A DNA stretch of 64,000 nt from Laetiporus sulphureus 93-53 (Eukaryota > Basidiomycota > Agaricomycetes > Polyporales > Laetiporaceae). Both the position numbers and the translations under genes were made by a program. A model generated the notes under the pieces. That model was given only the letters and a program-made list of their open reading frames with translations, did not search any database and had not been told where the DNA came from. Location of the stretch: the NCBI RefSeq assembly GCF_001632365.1, contig NW_024468559.1:9653-73652 (forward strand), given 5' to 3'. The number at the start of each line of letters is the position of its first letter. Position 1 is the stretch's first letter. Of this stretch, positions 49,004 through 61,937 are shown piece after piece.

Positions 49004-51163
49004 TCATCTCTGTGATTCAGCTGCAATGACGGCTTGTCGCTTCCTGAACAACACCTTCGCATCGCACGCGGGCAAGTTGTCATGCCAACACGTCCAGTTA
49101 GCTGGCCGTGTCGTCGTTCCTTCCAACTTCACATCATAGTTGAGAATGATGTGTGCCATCATAAGCTTCAGCTTGTTTGCTGCAAAAAACCGTCCCGGGC
49201 TGCATAATCAATCATAATCTATCAGCGAACGGTCCAAAAGCAGTCAGAATTGGACATAGACGTACCAGGCATGCTTCCCATGGCCGAAGGGAATGTATGT
49301 AGGGGAGGTGCTGGCAAACTGATGCTTTGTCCGCTCACTCTCCTCCGCGCGCATATCGGAGAATCGGAATGGCTCGAATACGTCTGCGCGTTTATAGTGC
49401 TTCTCATCATAGTGGGTAGCGAGAGCTGCCCCGGCGACGAGAGTGCCCGCGGGAAGATAGGTCCCATCAGAGAGGGTGTAGTCTTGGAGGACTTTACGCA
49501 TCACGGCGACTGAAGGAAAAGGAAACAATCGGTTGGCACCCACTGTGAATGATCGCGGTGGAAGGTGGACTCACTGGAGACTATACCGTTGATCCGCTGT
49601 GACTCCCGCATGAAGCTGTCTAGTTTCCACATCTTGCCGACGGCGACTTTCGTCCATCCCTGTTCCTTGATGACTGCCTCAATTTCCTCTCTCATCGGCT
49701 GCATATATTCTGGGTTCGCAGCTAAGTGGTAAATGGCGTGGGTAATGCTCTGATAATGATAGCTTATTAGCGGCGATTCGATTGCGGCATTACTGTAGGC
49801 GCACATTGCTGGAGGTGTGGACAGCCGCGAAGTTGGAGGCCAGCACCGCCGAGACGACGACATCGGGCGACCCGCCCGTTTTCTTTGCTTCGTCCATCAA
49901 CCACATGAGATAGTCGTTCTACAGCCGTCGCGGTGTGAGGCCGAAGCAAGCCTGACTCGGGGTGCGAGCTGATGACGTACAGGTTTGTCGGCCCATCCGT
50001 CTCCATACTCTCGCAAATTGCGCAGGCGTTCCTCCACGATCGGCTTTATGAAGATTCCTACTTTGCGAATCGCTATTTTGGACCACGGAAGCATACTGCC
50101 TACGATGCTGGACAATAAGCGGGTCAATGTATTTTATCATCAGTTGGTATCCATACATAAGGACGTACCCTTTGAACAGCTGAGGGACATAGGAGAGAAT
50201 AATTCGTCCTTTGACGACATCGAATGTGAAGTTGACTACGGTGTTGAGGTATTCCTCGTTCCTGCCTACGCGGTATAATCGGCCAAGCTCGCGAATGAGG
50301 GTGACGACCACAGGCTCAGAAAAGGAGACTTACAAAACGGAAGACCAACAAACACGCGATTTGTCGCATGAGCCACGATTTTGGCCATGGAACGAATGAC
50401 GGGAACAGCGACCCATTCTACATTCATACACGGTTCGTAAAACGTCTTGGCAGATTCTGGTGAACACAAACACTCGCCATCCCCTTGGACAGGTAGCACC
50501 TCTTTGAATGCGGTCTGAACTTCATCCGCGAGGTCCGCAAACACAACTCCCAGATTGCGGGTTAGCGGACCACGAATGGCGGCCATGTATATTGGATACT
50601 TTTCCGCATCCGGTGCGATGGTATACTTAGTTTGGATGAACTAGCGGGGACATGAGTGTCCGTCAGAAGCCGATGACCAACTCTGGATATAGAGGAAGAC
50701 AAGCAACGGACCTCACGGAGCGCTTCCTCGAAATTCATGTGTGAATCTGGGACTTTGCACAACTCCTCGTTCATGTCCGAACCACTGACGACGACGAGCC
50801 AACGATCAACCATGGCGACCTTAAACACCTTGTACTGGACACCAATGCGACGCGATTAGATGGACGACTATGTATATCGGCCTATATAGCAGAATGGTTC
50901 AGGACACACCCTGCTGTAACCTTCTTGTAGAACCTCGGGGGCATGTCGGTAGTATCTGTATGCTCCCAGGTATGAGAGAAAAGGTGCAGATGGGCCGACT
51001 GTTGGAATGGAATAAAGCTAGATGCCAGTGTGGACTAGACATCAGGAAGTGTGGCAATTTGAGATACAGACAAGATGCTTACTGGGTCGAACCTCCATCG
51101 GACGAGAGCCAAGCCAGCTAATGCAGCAAGCAAGGCGCAGACAATCGGCAACGTATCGTTCAT
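49004..51163 (-). CDS. Cytochrome P450 monooxygenase
   Basis: Ten exons (51083-51163, 50910-51017, 50712-50834, 50334-50640, 50169-50265, 49981-50107, 49805-49918, 49575-49749, 49266-49509, 49004-49199) give 523 residues, the usual P450 length. An N-terminal anchor (IVCALLAALAGLALV) is followed by SIPTVGPSAPFLSYLGA. The I-helix region reads SNFAAVHTSSNSITHAIYHL, the K-helix ExxR is ESQR, and the heme-binding loop is FGHGKHACPGR, so the axial Cys is present. The I-helix lacks the classical AGxDT acid-Thr pair, as in several fungal P450s. It is divergent from the terpene synthase at 52238, so oxidation of that terpene is a plausible role but is inferred from position only. Confidence 0.9.
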
Positions 51164-52237
51164 CGCGATGACGATCAGCTCCACCCTACAAGAACACTGA
51201 GGTAGCCTGAGAATTGGCAGGCAGGCATGGATGGACCCCGCCTTTTGAATGTTTCCGGTTTGGCCTCCGCGACCTGCTTGAGACAGCAAATTAACGTTCA
51301 GTTAGACTCATAAATCAGCCTTCGTACAGGAAGACAGTCGTTCCTTGGACCCCAGTTCTTAGCCCTCGCCTAACATTCAGTCATCAGGAAAACTCAAATC
51401 GACTTGTGGCTCGAGAACCTCCTTTTTGACTCGGACTTGTTGCTGGTATTGGCTTGTACAAGCGAATAAGTGCACAATAAGAAGCTTCCAACCCTGAACA
51501 AAGTTCAAAACAAGAAGGTCCTGAGACTTTCCCGAGCTTACTACGGATAAAAGTGTCCTAAGCCGGATTTGAGTGTTCCTGATGGTGACAAGAATGCGCT
51601 GCAATTGGAAAAGCGGCGACCACGCTGGACTACCTCCGACGTCGCGTTCAGCTCGCGATGGCAGAGACAGGTCGGTGCTTCCTCAGCCGCGTTTCACCTG
51701 TCTGTTTCTGATTACGTGCTCTGTGAAGACATGTCTCGGCCATCCCTGCATAGTCTCCGTAGCAGACCAAAAACAGATATCGATGACAATCGGTCGATAT
51801 CCAATCCCTGCATCTTCTACTCAATCGTCCGCATAACAGCTTGACTGTCACGGCAAGACTCCGGTATCCTCATAGTATGACTGCTTCCTTTATTTGACGC
51901 TCCGGTGCCTGGTCAACCTTTATTACTGACCGTACAAGAACTCTATTCGCCGATCATCCGCACGTTCGAGGCTTGGGATCACAGCATCACTGTTAACAGC
52001 GAAATGGCCGTCGCATGTTTGCGCGAGTCTACTAGTTGTGGAAAAGTGTGTCATCGCCAACGAGATCCGGCTTACATCCTATAAATTGCAAGGGCATCCT
52101 TCACCCAGCCTAAGCCTCGAGATCGTTCTCAGCCCATCCATGGCTACTACCTGCGAAATCCAACAGTATGCGCGCAACTTAACGTGCAGAGCTTGCACTA
52201 ACTCCTCCCTCTTCAGCACAAATATGAGCTCGCATTC
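51164..52237. promoter_or_regulatory. Divergent spacer between P450 and terpene synthase
   Basis: These 1.07 kb separate the two divergent start codons and should contain both promoters. Small open frames (51377-51604 minus, 51569-51850 plus) overlap each other and look fortuitous. A plus-strand stretch near 51,945-52,040 is open but unrecognised. No TATA box stands out. Confidence 0.4.
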
Positions 52238-53363
52238 ATGCTCCAGCGCAGCTCTATACAAGGTTAGCGTGATAGCTCGGATCTTGCACTGGTAGGTATG
52301 CTGAAACCCAAGTCGTTGACTTCGCCAGGCTACAGTCGCTACATCTCAGAAGGCCATTTTCGATCTCTTAAACAAGCTCGGGGTACACTTCCCCGAATAT
52401 AATCGCGATCTTGAGCTCGAGGCCGAAGTAAAGGCAGTCGTGCGACAATGGGGGCAGGGAAACATCATCGAACCGCTGGTCGCCAGTGCCCTCGTTCTCA
52501 CCACGACCGCCTACAGCCATATCGCAAGTCTTGACACCAAGCTACAGATCACCCTCTTTACGATCTTGATCGGCGCATTGGACGACCCGTCCGTATTCGA
52601 GTCCCTACCCTCGCGCGAGTTCCATCAACTCATGTGCGTCGGAACCGTCCAGAAAGAGGAGTCAGTTCTTGGTGTATTTGCTGAGCTTCTTCGCAATATG
52701 TGGGCGCATTATCCAATGTTCACAGCCAACACAATTTGCACATCTGCACTCCGCTTCATCAACGCGTCCATCGCGGAGAACGACTTCGCACAAGCGTCGC
52801 TGGGATCGTGTGCGCTTCCGTTCGTGGAATACAAGCGGAGTATGAGTGCGACCACAGAAGCATACGCCTGTTTTATATGGGACAAAACGACCTTTCCTGA
52901 CATCAATGCATACACTCGAGCCATTCCGTGAGTCGTAATCGCTCAACACAGTGTTATACGTGCCAATTAACGTTTCTTCGTTAGCGATACAATGCTCTAC
53001 GTGAGCTATGTCAAGTGAATTGCGTTCAGCCAGAGTTTTGCGAATTTGTGGTACTGATTAATTCCGACTTTCAGTGACATCCTCTCTTTCTACAAGGAGG
53101 AGCTAGCGGGCGAGACGAGAAATTATATCCATGAACGAGCTTCTGTGACTGGCAAGACGACGGAAGAAACGCTCGCTGACGTCGTTTGTGACGTGGCCGA
53201 TGCCGTCAAGCGCATCCGCAACATCCTGGGCGAAGGGCTAGCCAGGGATGCCTGGGAGAACTTTGCGGCCGGATACATCACAGTGCATACTCGTAGTCCC
53301 CGGTATCGCTTGCAGGAAGTCATTGGAGAAACGTACTTACTGGACATTAATACCTGTTGTTAA
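52238..53363 (+). CDS. Sesquiterpene synthase, trichodiene-synthase-like (TRI5 family)
   Basis: Four exons (52238-52262, 52336-52927, 52985-53014, 53075-53363) give 311 residues. The start MLQRSSIQ is chosen because it alone joins in frame across the 73 bp first intron. Class I terpene synthases ionise a prenyl diphosphate with Mg2+ and cyclise it. The metal-binding NSE-type motif is clear as NDILSFYKE. The Asp-rich site reads GALDDPSVFE, with the DD pair but no third Asp at the usual spacing. AYACFIWDK and RIRNILGEGLARDAW are typical of agaricomycete TRI5-like proteins. The product cannot be deduced from sequence. It lies divergent to a P450, and a 3' fragment of a paralog lies at 24031-24599. 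Confidence 0.82.
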
Positions 53364-54405
53364 AGTTGAAGACGGAGTATTATATCCTTGGTGTCATTAT
53401 TTACAGTACCTTTGAATATCGCCTGGACGACTTGCGTTTTTTTTTCCGGTCGATTTATGCGCGCGTGGAACAAGGCTTCGTGGCTTTTGAGTTTCTTGAT
53501 ATTGGGCGCTTTCAAAATCGCCCTGTCAGGTTCGAGATGAGTCCTCAACCACGCAGAATCCGGGTTCCCATCCTATTTTGACCAAATCGCCAGTGGATGC
53601 ACAACTGTTACTCAATTTATTGCAGCTGAGGTCGACGCAATGAAAGTGCTTAGAGAGGTCGTCCCAGGAAGAAGGAGCGACGCCCCGCCAATGCCGGCCT
53701 CGAGGCTCTGACGTGTCGGGCAAAACGTCGTCCGACGAGTGGAACGAAATTGACCTGGACAGCCATCGAGATGAGTCCAGTGATAGCACTAAAGATGGAG
53801 ATGAACCGTTCTTGAAGATACGCGCTTACTCGGGGCGCACGTTGCCCGAACGTATAAAGGAAGCGACGGTGGTTGCGATGAACGATCTGTGTCTGCAAAC
53901 ATGCATAACTGAGGGTTTCCAGGTGATATCTCGCCCTTCATGACGTTGCCGGTGTCACCATGACAGGTTGCATGTAATAGTTGTTCATGAAGTCGTTGGT
54001 ATTGATACGCAAATACATTGCTTTATTGTTAGACCAGACACGGGTCGAGATTCTACACCATTCATTCGTGCACAGAACGTGGCCTACAGAGCATGAAGCC
54101 GTCTTGCCAAGCGTGCACCAGTTCCTGCAACTAAAAGCCAGCCGACATCGTCTCGCTCGAGGAAGTGCTACTGGCTCTGCTGGCATGACGCATCAATGCA
54201 TCAAGACGGCAGGCGCAGCGCCACTCACGTCTTGCACGCAATCACAAACACGAAAACAGGAAGTTACAACAGTCCTGGATTGACCGATCAGCGACACAGA
54301 TAGAGCAGTACAACACACAGCAAGACGAATGCGCAAATCGAGCCTCCAGTGCTCGTCTCATGGTCCCTCGCCCCTGCAAGTACCTGCCATCTGCTGTCCC
54401 AGCAG
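53364..54405. other. 1 kb spacer between terpene synthase and protease
   Basis: Open frames at 53357-53581 and 53713-53943 (plus) and 53526-53789 (minus) are short and unrecognised. The 53713-53943 frame has an acidic Ser/Asp-rich start and may be an exon of a decayed gene. The right end holds the protease 3' UTR. Confidence 0.35.
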
Positions 54406-56241
54406 TCAGTTGGACGTCGAATTGGTGTCCGCGGTCGTTGCAAAGCCGACGCGCGAGTTGGTGGTGTCGAAGACGGAGTAGAAGCGCTCCAGGAAGGTGT
54501 AGCCGTTGATGAAGTCGAGACCCTCGCCGGACGGTGTGCCAGTTGAGCTGATGACGAGGTAGATGTCGTCGGCGCTGCCACCGATGGCGGTGTTCAGAGA
54601 ACGCTATGATGAAAGGTGCCAGCGTTAGTACGCTGAGTGAAGGCATCGACGTATGCGAGACTCACAGGCCATGTCTGAGCGTTAGCAGTCAGCTCGAAGG
54701 AGGTCTAGATATGTTATTAAACGGCGAGAGTGAATAACCACCCTCAAGAAACAGCGAAACGAAGACATACCCCGCCAATGTTGAAGAACAGGCTCTGAAG
54801 ATTGTCGTAATCTGTGCTGGAGATCGTCAACAAGCCGGTTGTCTCATCCTCTGTAGCACCAGTGGCCTCCATGTATGCACTGTATCCATCTACGCAGCAA
54901 CATGTGTCAGGATAATCCCTGAATTTGAGACCATCAGGCTCACCGGTAGATAGCAGAATGAGAGTAGTTCCGGTGTCAACGATGCCAGCAGTCGACGCAA
55001 GGATGGACGTTCCCGAGGATCCATACGTAATGGACTGATCTATGCCCCAGTACTCGCTTGCAGGAGATGTCGTTGTGATAGACCTGAGTGGAAGATGTCG
55101 ATCATTCGTGATTAGTGGAAAGGATCGTGTAACGCCTACGTGTAAGTGACGTCGCTAGTGGTCTTCGAATCGTCGACCCCACCGAATGTAAGCTCGCCGT
55201 TCGTGTCGTTATCCGAGGTGGTGGGCGCGAAGAAGATGCCGACAACGTTCTCAGCGATAGTGCCTTGCGAGAAGAGATTATCCGTAACTAAGATCCCATG
55301 CGTCAACAAAGCTTCCTGCAAGACGAGTAACGACCGTGTTCACCGGTCGGGACCTCATCGCTCGTCTCGCTCGTTGTGAAGCTTGATCGTCCGTTCTTGC
55401 GGGAGGCATCCTTATTATTATGCCTGCTGTGGCCACCGCCAGTGGCAGTATCCGCGTTTCCCGAGCTAACAGTACCGGCGGTCAAATCCTGCGGACCAAG
55501 CCTACCAATTGATCAGGTCAGCTATCAGATGAGCTGTGAGATCATTGCTCGTACCCAATGATACCATCAACACCAGAGAATCCTTCAGCTTCACTGGCAA
55601 CGCCGATCGATTGTCCGGCGATCGTCAAATCACCAAGCGTGACCGTGTCCTCGAACTCAGTACCGGTGAACGCCCCAGAACCATACGTGACAGTCTGGTT
55701 CGATAAATTGATGAAAAATCGAATATGCTTATCAGCCGTGCACTTACCACACTATCGCCGGTGTTAACGGAAGTGGTTGTTTGCACGTACGCTTTGGCGG
55801 CGCCAACCCACGTGTTAGAAGAACCAGTATCGACCAAGAGCGTATCTGTACATTAGGTATAAGTAGCTGTCAAATCATGCACAGGGCATGATAGCTACAG
55901 TATGTCGGGGGGGAGCCAATGCCAACCTAGAAAAGACTCGCGGTCACCATAAATGCAGATGAAACTACCGATACCGTACGCACGCTGACAACATAATCCT
56001 CAGCCTGGTTGGTTGCAGCAATGTCACCGGTGGTGCCGTTCGTGCGGCGCTGATTCTTAGACGTCCGACCCTTGAAGTTCAGAGCGCGAGCCTGATCGCG
56101 CAGAACTATTGAAGTCATGCTCGTCGAGTTAGCCCGTTTGACCATGGGCAGCGTTATGCGATTGTTGCGGATCCGAATGGGCGTCGCCACCACGGCCAGC
56201 GCGAAGACGAGGGTCATGAGAAAGAATGAACGAAGAGCCAT
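54406..56241 (-). CDS. Secreted aspartic protease (A1, polyporopepsin-like)
   Basis: Ten exons (55984-56241, 55899-55926, 55748-55845, 55555-55694, 55344-55501, 55140-55287, 54944-55083, 54771-54889, 54666-54704, 54406-54603) give 441 residues. A signal peptide (SFFLMTLVFALAVVA) precedes a propeptide of about 65 residues. The two catalytic aspartates are in VDTGSSNTW and VDTGTTLILL. EGFSGVDGIIGLGP, EVPTVTDNLFSQGTI and TFGGVDDSKT are hallmarks of polyporopepsin-type enzymes, which degrade protein outside the cell. Between GIIGLGPQDLTAGT and EVPTV there is a stretch rich in Ser, His, Asn and basic residues (HSRHNNKDASRKN) that looks like an insertion. All splice sites are canonical, and one exon is only 28 nt. 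Confidence 0.92.
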
Positions 56242-56303
56242 GGTGGCAGGGAGAAAGGAGAGACAGATCGACTGATGAGGCCTGCACTCCGCATGCTGCG
56301 CTC

Positions 56304-56309
56304 TTTATA
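56304..56309 (-). promoter_or_regulatory. TATA box of aspartic protease gene
   Basis: On the minus strand GTATAAAG ends about 63 bp before the start codon, a normal spacing for a fungal TATA promoter. Confidence 0.55.
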
Positions 56310-57172
56310 CCTCCGGGAAAAAGTATGAACGTGGACCGCATGGTGTGGGCATTCCGCACAGGAAGACTTGATTGTTGTCAAACAACGATCGTATTGGGCG
56401 TTGCGTGCTGCGCAAGGCACATTCCGGCTCGGCGCTAAGCATTGCAAGAGAGATATTTTTGACCCCATAAAAGACCGCCCTGTCGCCGCCCACATGTACA
56501 TTCATTTTAGAGCCTCGCCTGACACAATCTGTTCCTGTCCAATAGACTTGAGGCATGTATGTTGCCTTACATCCGACGTCTATCGAGCGCAGATCCAGTG
56601 TGAGCAAGCTGGGGAACAGAAAGCCTACGATTTCTCTCGGGAGAACAATACAGATCTGACACGGTTGCCAAGTTACTGCCAGGTCGAGACTGCGAAAAAT
56701 GCGGTTTGTATATCCCATGCTCTTACCACGCTTCGGGTCAATATGTGGTGGTCATTGTACGAACAGTTGACCTATTGAAGCACAACATTGTCGAGCTGCC
56801 CAGGAGGAAGACAAATGCGGTTCCCGCGACGGAAAAAAGTATTTGAAACGTCAGCTTTTTGAGAGATGGACCAAGTTGCACGGAGCTCGCATGCGCAGCT
56901 AGAGAGGAGCATAAGCACCAATGAATGGTAGCATCTGGTAGCATTGGCGTTCAGAACAGCGATGGTTGCTAGAGACAGCTGATCAGGACAATGTCAACCG
57001 CGGATGAATGGATTGACGGCGTCGTGGTCACGGGACTGCACCGCGGCCCCGCGGCCACAAGCTAGCAAGTTCCTTGCCGTTATATAGCAATCATACAACC
57101 TGATTCAAAGTGCTGCAGAGCTGAGGACAAAACAGAAATGATACAAGAGCATACAATGAAAACTACATAACC
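56310..57172. other. Spacer between protease and malic enzyme
   Basis: No gene recognised. The plus frame 56368-56778 and the minus frame 56305-56718 are mutual shadows. The left part is the protease upstream region and the right end the malic enzyme 3' UTR. Confidence 0.4.
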
Positions 57173-59395
57173 TTAACGCTCGCCGTCTTCATCATACACG
57201 TACTGTCCATAGATCGGCTTCCACTGCATCTCTTTTACCTTCTCCCTGACCTCCTCCTTCTTCCAGTCCACACCGGCTGTGCCTTCTTCTATAGCTTGCT
57301 GTGCCACTGCAACGGCCACCTCGAGATTCACAGCCGGCGAGTTACCAAAGTCAGGGAGGAGCGCGTCGTCGGGGTCCTTCAGGGCGGGTGCAAGTTCAGC
57401 GAGGCGACGCGTCCCGGCGATGATCATGGTGTCGGTCAAACTGCGAGACTTGGATGCGATAGCGCCGAATCCGAGGCCTGGGTAGATTAAGGCATCTAGA
57501 GAGCGCCGATTAGGGTCAAAGCGAAGGATGAGACTTCATACTACTCACTGTTGCATTCCGCAACTCTGAAAATCATTCTGTTCAGCAAACACGTCCATGA
57601 CATATTGAGGCTTGCCCTCACATATATTCCTTTCCATTGGGCATCTTGCACGGCGGGAACGGACTGCCCGTCGCAAGTAGCGCCTTCCCATTCGTCCAAT
57701 CGTTTGCGTTCTGCGGCGTGCATTCATGCAGCTTGCTCGGATTCGACAGCGGAAGAATGATCGGCCGCTCCGTGCCTTTCTCCATCTCCTTCACCACTTC
57801 CTCCGTGAACGCCCCCGCCTGCGTCGAGCACCCGATCAGCACCGTGGGCTTCACTCTCCGGACCACCTCCAACAAACCGATCTCCCCTTTATCGTTCGTC
57901 TCCGCACCCTCCCACTCATCATCAGGTCGTACGAACTCCTGCAGACCTTGGCGGATCTTGCCTGGCCCGAGAGATTCCTTGATCAGCCCGAAGCGATCGA
58001 GCATATAGAACCGCTTGTTCGCGTCGGAGATCGAGATGTTGTCGAGCGTGACCATGCCATCGCGCAACTGACGCGCGATGCCAAGACCTGCAGTTCCTGC
58101 GCCATAGATCACAATTCGCTGGTCTGCGAGCGTGGATTCCGTCACGCCAGCAGCCGCCATGACGGTCGCTAGTGTTACTGCGCCTGTCCCCTGCCTGTGA
58201 TGACGCTTCGTGTGAAGCAATCAAATGATATGACGATCCAAAGTAGCACGTACACGTCATCGTTGAAAACTGCGTGCTTATCTCGGTAGATATCGAGGAG
58301 ACGTTTCGCATTGTTCACGCCGAAATCTTCGAAATGAAGTAGGCAGTGCGGATGGTGCTTTCGCACCAGCTGCACGAACCTGTAAAACGATAGAGCCTCA
58401 GATCACAGGCATTTGACGATTTTGATCACTCACTTATCGATGAATTGGTCATACTCCTCGCCTCGAACGCGTTTATGAGGCCATCCCTTCGATATTCAGG
58501 AATCGAAGATGAATGGAGAAAGCAACGCGCCTCACCACATACAGCTGATCATTCAGTAACTCCTCGTTATCTGTACCAACGTCAAGCGTTACGCTCAGAG
58601 TCTTGGAAGGATTCACTCCAGCGAGTAAGCTGTAACCGAGAGCTCAGCAGACCGCTTGGAACAAATTTCCTCTGTAGCTCACGTGTAGATGGCAGCCTTT
58701 GCCGTGGCGATCTATGCGCCAAGTCATTATGGATAGTGCGCGCAGTTACCATGAGAGAAACTTACCCCAATTCCCTAAGATATCGGTACGCGAGTGATAG
58801 GTGAGACTCTAATCAACAAGATCAGCATTGGCCACAGAACTCACCCCGACGCCCTGATCCCCAATACCCAGGATCTGCTCTGCGTCCGAACAGACGATGA
58901 GATCGATATCTCGTCCTCTTGTTTGCTCAAGGAAATCTTGCTCCATAACATCTTGCTGAGGAAACGTAAGGTACAGCCCTTCGCTTCTCCGGAACAGGTG
59001 AGAGTAGTTCGAGATAGCCTCAGCCTGGGGATCACGTATTCAATCTAGCAGTCCTACGCCTCTTTCGTCCTTCACACACATACCTCCGTCGGCGTGTATA
59101 TGATTGGCGTCAACTCCTCGAGATGCCTAGAGATTAACGCATAGTACAGCACCCAGTTCTGATCCTTAAGACTCTGTAGGAACGTATTCTTCCTGAGCGG
59201 CTCCGGACGAGCCTCAAGCTGATCATATGCCCTATCACATTGCTCGTCGAGCGTGTTGACGCGGTAGGGCAAGCGGCCTGTGAGCCCAAACGCTTTCCGC
59301 TCCTCCATGGTGAACGCTGTGCCCTTGTTCCATCGCGGGATGGTGATGATGGTCTGGCCACGCAGTGCGACCCTGAAAATGGGCTCTGAAGACAT
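57173..59395 (-). CDS. Malic enzyme (decarboxylating malate dehydrogenase), gene A
   Basis: Ten exons (59084-59395, 58845-59024, 58766-58774, 58683-58711, 58536-58629, 58434-58486, 58254-58379, 57622-58194, 57549-57565, 57173-57495) give 571 residues. The enzyme oxidises and decarboxylates malate to pyruvate, making NADH or NADPH. Family marks are [18 protein letters not shown], the signature [45 protein letters not shown], the Rossmann motif [15 protein letters not shown] and [11 protein letters not shown]. The third exon is only 9 nt and encodes Gly-Ile-Gly of the signature. Cofactor choice cannot be read with confidence. A paralog lies 550 bp downstream of the neighbouring RS gene. Confidence 0.93.
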
Positions 59396-59757
59396 GGTGG
59401 ATGCAGAACAGGGGAGTGATCAGACCGCGCACGTTCGAGCTATATTCGAAAGCCAGGATTGATGACGTCGCTTTTCCGGCACTTTTTGATCTGATGCCAG
59501 CCTTTGCGACGTGTGCAATCAAGTTATTCCAGTGAAGATAGGCTTTGAATTCGCATCTGTAGCAGCGTGTACCATGTAGGGATTGAATGGAGATGCAGAA
59601 AGGCTAGTCAACCGAGTTGGTATACTTTTTGTGAGTTTCGCACGGCGGCGGCGAAGACCTTCCTTTCTCGTACCATGCGCCACAAGTCAAACAAGCAGCA
59701 ACACTCTTCCTCTGACGCGCTCTCCAGTGGCGTTGAGCACCAGTCACCTCCATCGCC
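59396..59757. promoter_or_regulatory. Bidirectional promoter: malic enzyme A / RS protein
   Basis: This 362 bp gap lies between divergent start codons of two well-supported genes, so both promoters must lie here or overlap the 5' ends. No TATA box is evident. Confidence 0.5.
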
Positions 59758-61387
59758 ATGTCGAAGTCGTCTCTCTCGTCGGTGGTCTCCAACCTGGTGC
59801 GGGCGCAGATGGGCACAGCGTCGTCGGGCACCGTGACCGACGAAGACCTCGACCGCCATGTCGCCGATCTGATCCTCAAGGAAGCCAAGCAGAAGGCAGA
59901 GCGCTATGGCAAGGACGGCATACGAGCTTACCTCCAGAGTGAATGGTGAGTAACGAGGCTCCGTACATGCATCCGGTTGTCTCACGCAACTGCTCTATAG
60001 TTCAGATAGCAATGCTCCGAAGACGAACAAGCGTTTTCTTTCGTCAATCATCCGCAGCACCGACGATCACAACAAGACCATTCTTAGAGCGCAAGCCCTT
60101 GCGGCGCAGGAGGTCCGGATTGAAAGGGAAGAGCAAGAGCGGCGCGAACGCCGACGGCGTGCAGAGGAAGCTGTCGAGGCGGAACGCCTGAGACGACTCA
60201 TGGGTAGCGGCGGAAGAACAGATTGGGCGCACAATTGGGACAGAGGGGCGTCCAGGGACAGGAGACGGAGGGAGAGAAGCGGCGAGAGGAGAGATGACTA
60301 TGACGACAAATCGGAGAGTTCACGGCGGCGGAAGTCGAGCAGGTCTGAACGCGAATATCGCCACCGACATCGCTCAAAGTCTACTGAACGCCGAGAACGG
60401 CGGGAGAAGAAGCGTTCAAAGCATGCAAGAGATAGAGAGAGGTACGATGACGGCGATGACGAGAACTGGGAGACACGAAGTCGAAGTCGAGACAGAAGCC
60501 GATCCCGGTCAAGGTCCCCGGAACGTGCTCGTCGGGAACGCGATGATGATGAACACAGGCAGAAACGAAGACATAACAGCACGGATGAGGCGAGATACCG
60601 TCTATCAAGTCGGTCTCCGAGCGAAAAGGCCCGCTCTCGTTCTCGTCGTCGTGAAGACTTGCATCGTCACAAGCGTCGGCGCTCCTCTTCTCCTACTGCC
60701 GACAACGGTGAGGAGTCGAGTACGCGTGAAAGACCTTCGTCTCAAGACCTGGAGCGCGCACTATCCGAGACGCTGGCCCGAGAAGAGCAGTTGCGCCTAC
60801 AACTTAAGCGCATTGGCAAGAGCAAGGCAGAGGATCATGCAGATGCTCCTCTCAGCAGACGAAGCTCCCGTTCCCGTACACCATCTATCCCGAGAGACGC
60901 TGGTCGTAAAGCCAGGTCGCCGTCACCCGTTCCTCAATCGCCTAAAGCCGGCTCATCATCCTCTCACACCCTGCGCTCGTCAGCAAGTCCATCCCGATCA
61001 CCACCCGAGCCACCATCGTCTCCTCCTCCCCTGCCTCCGCACCACCTACCTTCCAAGATGGACAAATACTTTGAATCCTCGTACGACCCACGCCTAGACG
61101 TGGCCCCGCTTCCCGTCCCGAAAGTACCCGCCACCGGTCTCATCGACGACGCCGACTTTGCCGGCTGGGACGCCATGCTGGAGGTGATTCGCCAACGCCG
61201 TGAGTACAAGGCGGAAAAAAAGATGCTTGAGCGGTGGGGCGTTGGAAAGGACAAAGACAAGAAGAAGAAGAAAGGCGACGATGAGGTGGCGTCTCGCTGG
61301 TCGGAGGGCGGGATGGAGATCATGAACATTGAGTACAAGAAGAGGGGCTCTGTGAGAGAGTGGGACCTTGGGAAGGAGGGATTTTAA
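59758..61387 (+). CDS. RS-rich nuclear protein (splicing-type)
   Basis: Two exons (59758-59945, 60001-61387) give 524 residues. The N-terminal ~130 residues are a mixed region (TDEDLDRHVADLILKEAK) followed by a long Arg/Glu coiled-coil-like helix (EEQERRERRRRAEEAVEAER). From about residue 150 to 260 RS, SR and ERR repeats dominate, as in SR-related splicing proteins. A Pro/Ser linker (SPPPLPPHH) leads to a conserved-looking C-terminus (YDPRLDVAPLPVP, GWDAMLEVIRQRREYKAEKK). No RRM is visible. RS domains typically mediate interactions in pre-mRNA splicing, so a nuclear role is inferred. The exact family is not identified. Confidence 0.82.
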
Positions 61388-61937
61388 TGCTGTCTGTAGA
61401 TCTTGGATACCCTTGTCAGTGACGTTTTCTTCTTACACGGTGTAGTAGTATATTTATCGATGATCCTCAATGCTGAACAGGATGATGTGTTCCCTTTTTC
61501 TCTCAATCTCGATGAATGAAACGCAGAACATATTCATACCACCTCGCAAGTCAGACTTCCGCATTCTACAACGCGTAAGCACAAGTTTGCGTTTTCCAGG
61601 ACAACTTTTCCGGTAATTCAGCAGGTCGCGTTCACTTCGGTACTACGCGATCATGTGCCTTGCGATTCCTACGAGTGCTTCGCGAGCCGGATCGTTATTC
61701 ATGACCTCCACCGCAAGACTCCTGCATACTCCACGGATCGTCGTCTAAACGTGGTAGTGCATAAAGATTTGTTTCCGTGCAACAATATAATGTCCTTCTT
61801 GTACAGCACTCTCTAGTACAGCAGTCATCGGTATAACCTAGTGCAACATCTAGCTATCGCGAACCGGGATCTAGCCAGACATCTACCTTTCGGACCAGCC
61901 GTCCAATCTATAACAAAGCCGTACCCATCTAGAATGC
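61388..61937. other. Spacer between convergent RS gene and malic enzyme B
   Basis: These 550 bp lie between the 3' ends of two convergent genes. No open frame or repeat of note. Both 3' UTRs should lie here. Confidence 0.5.
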
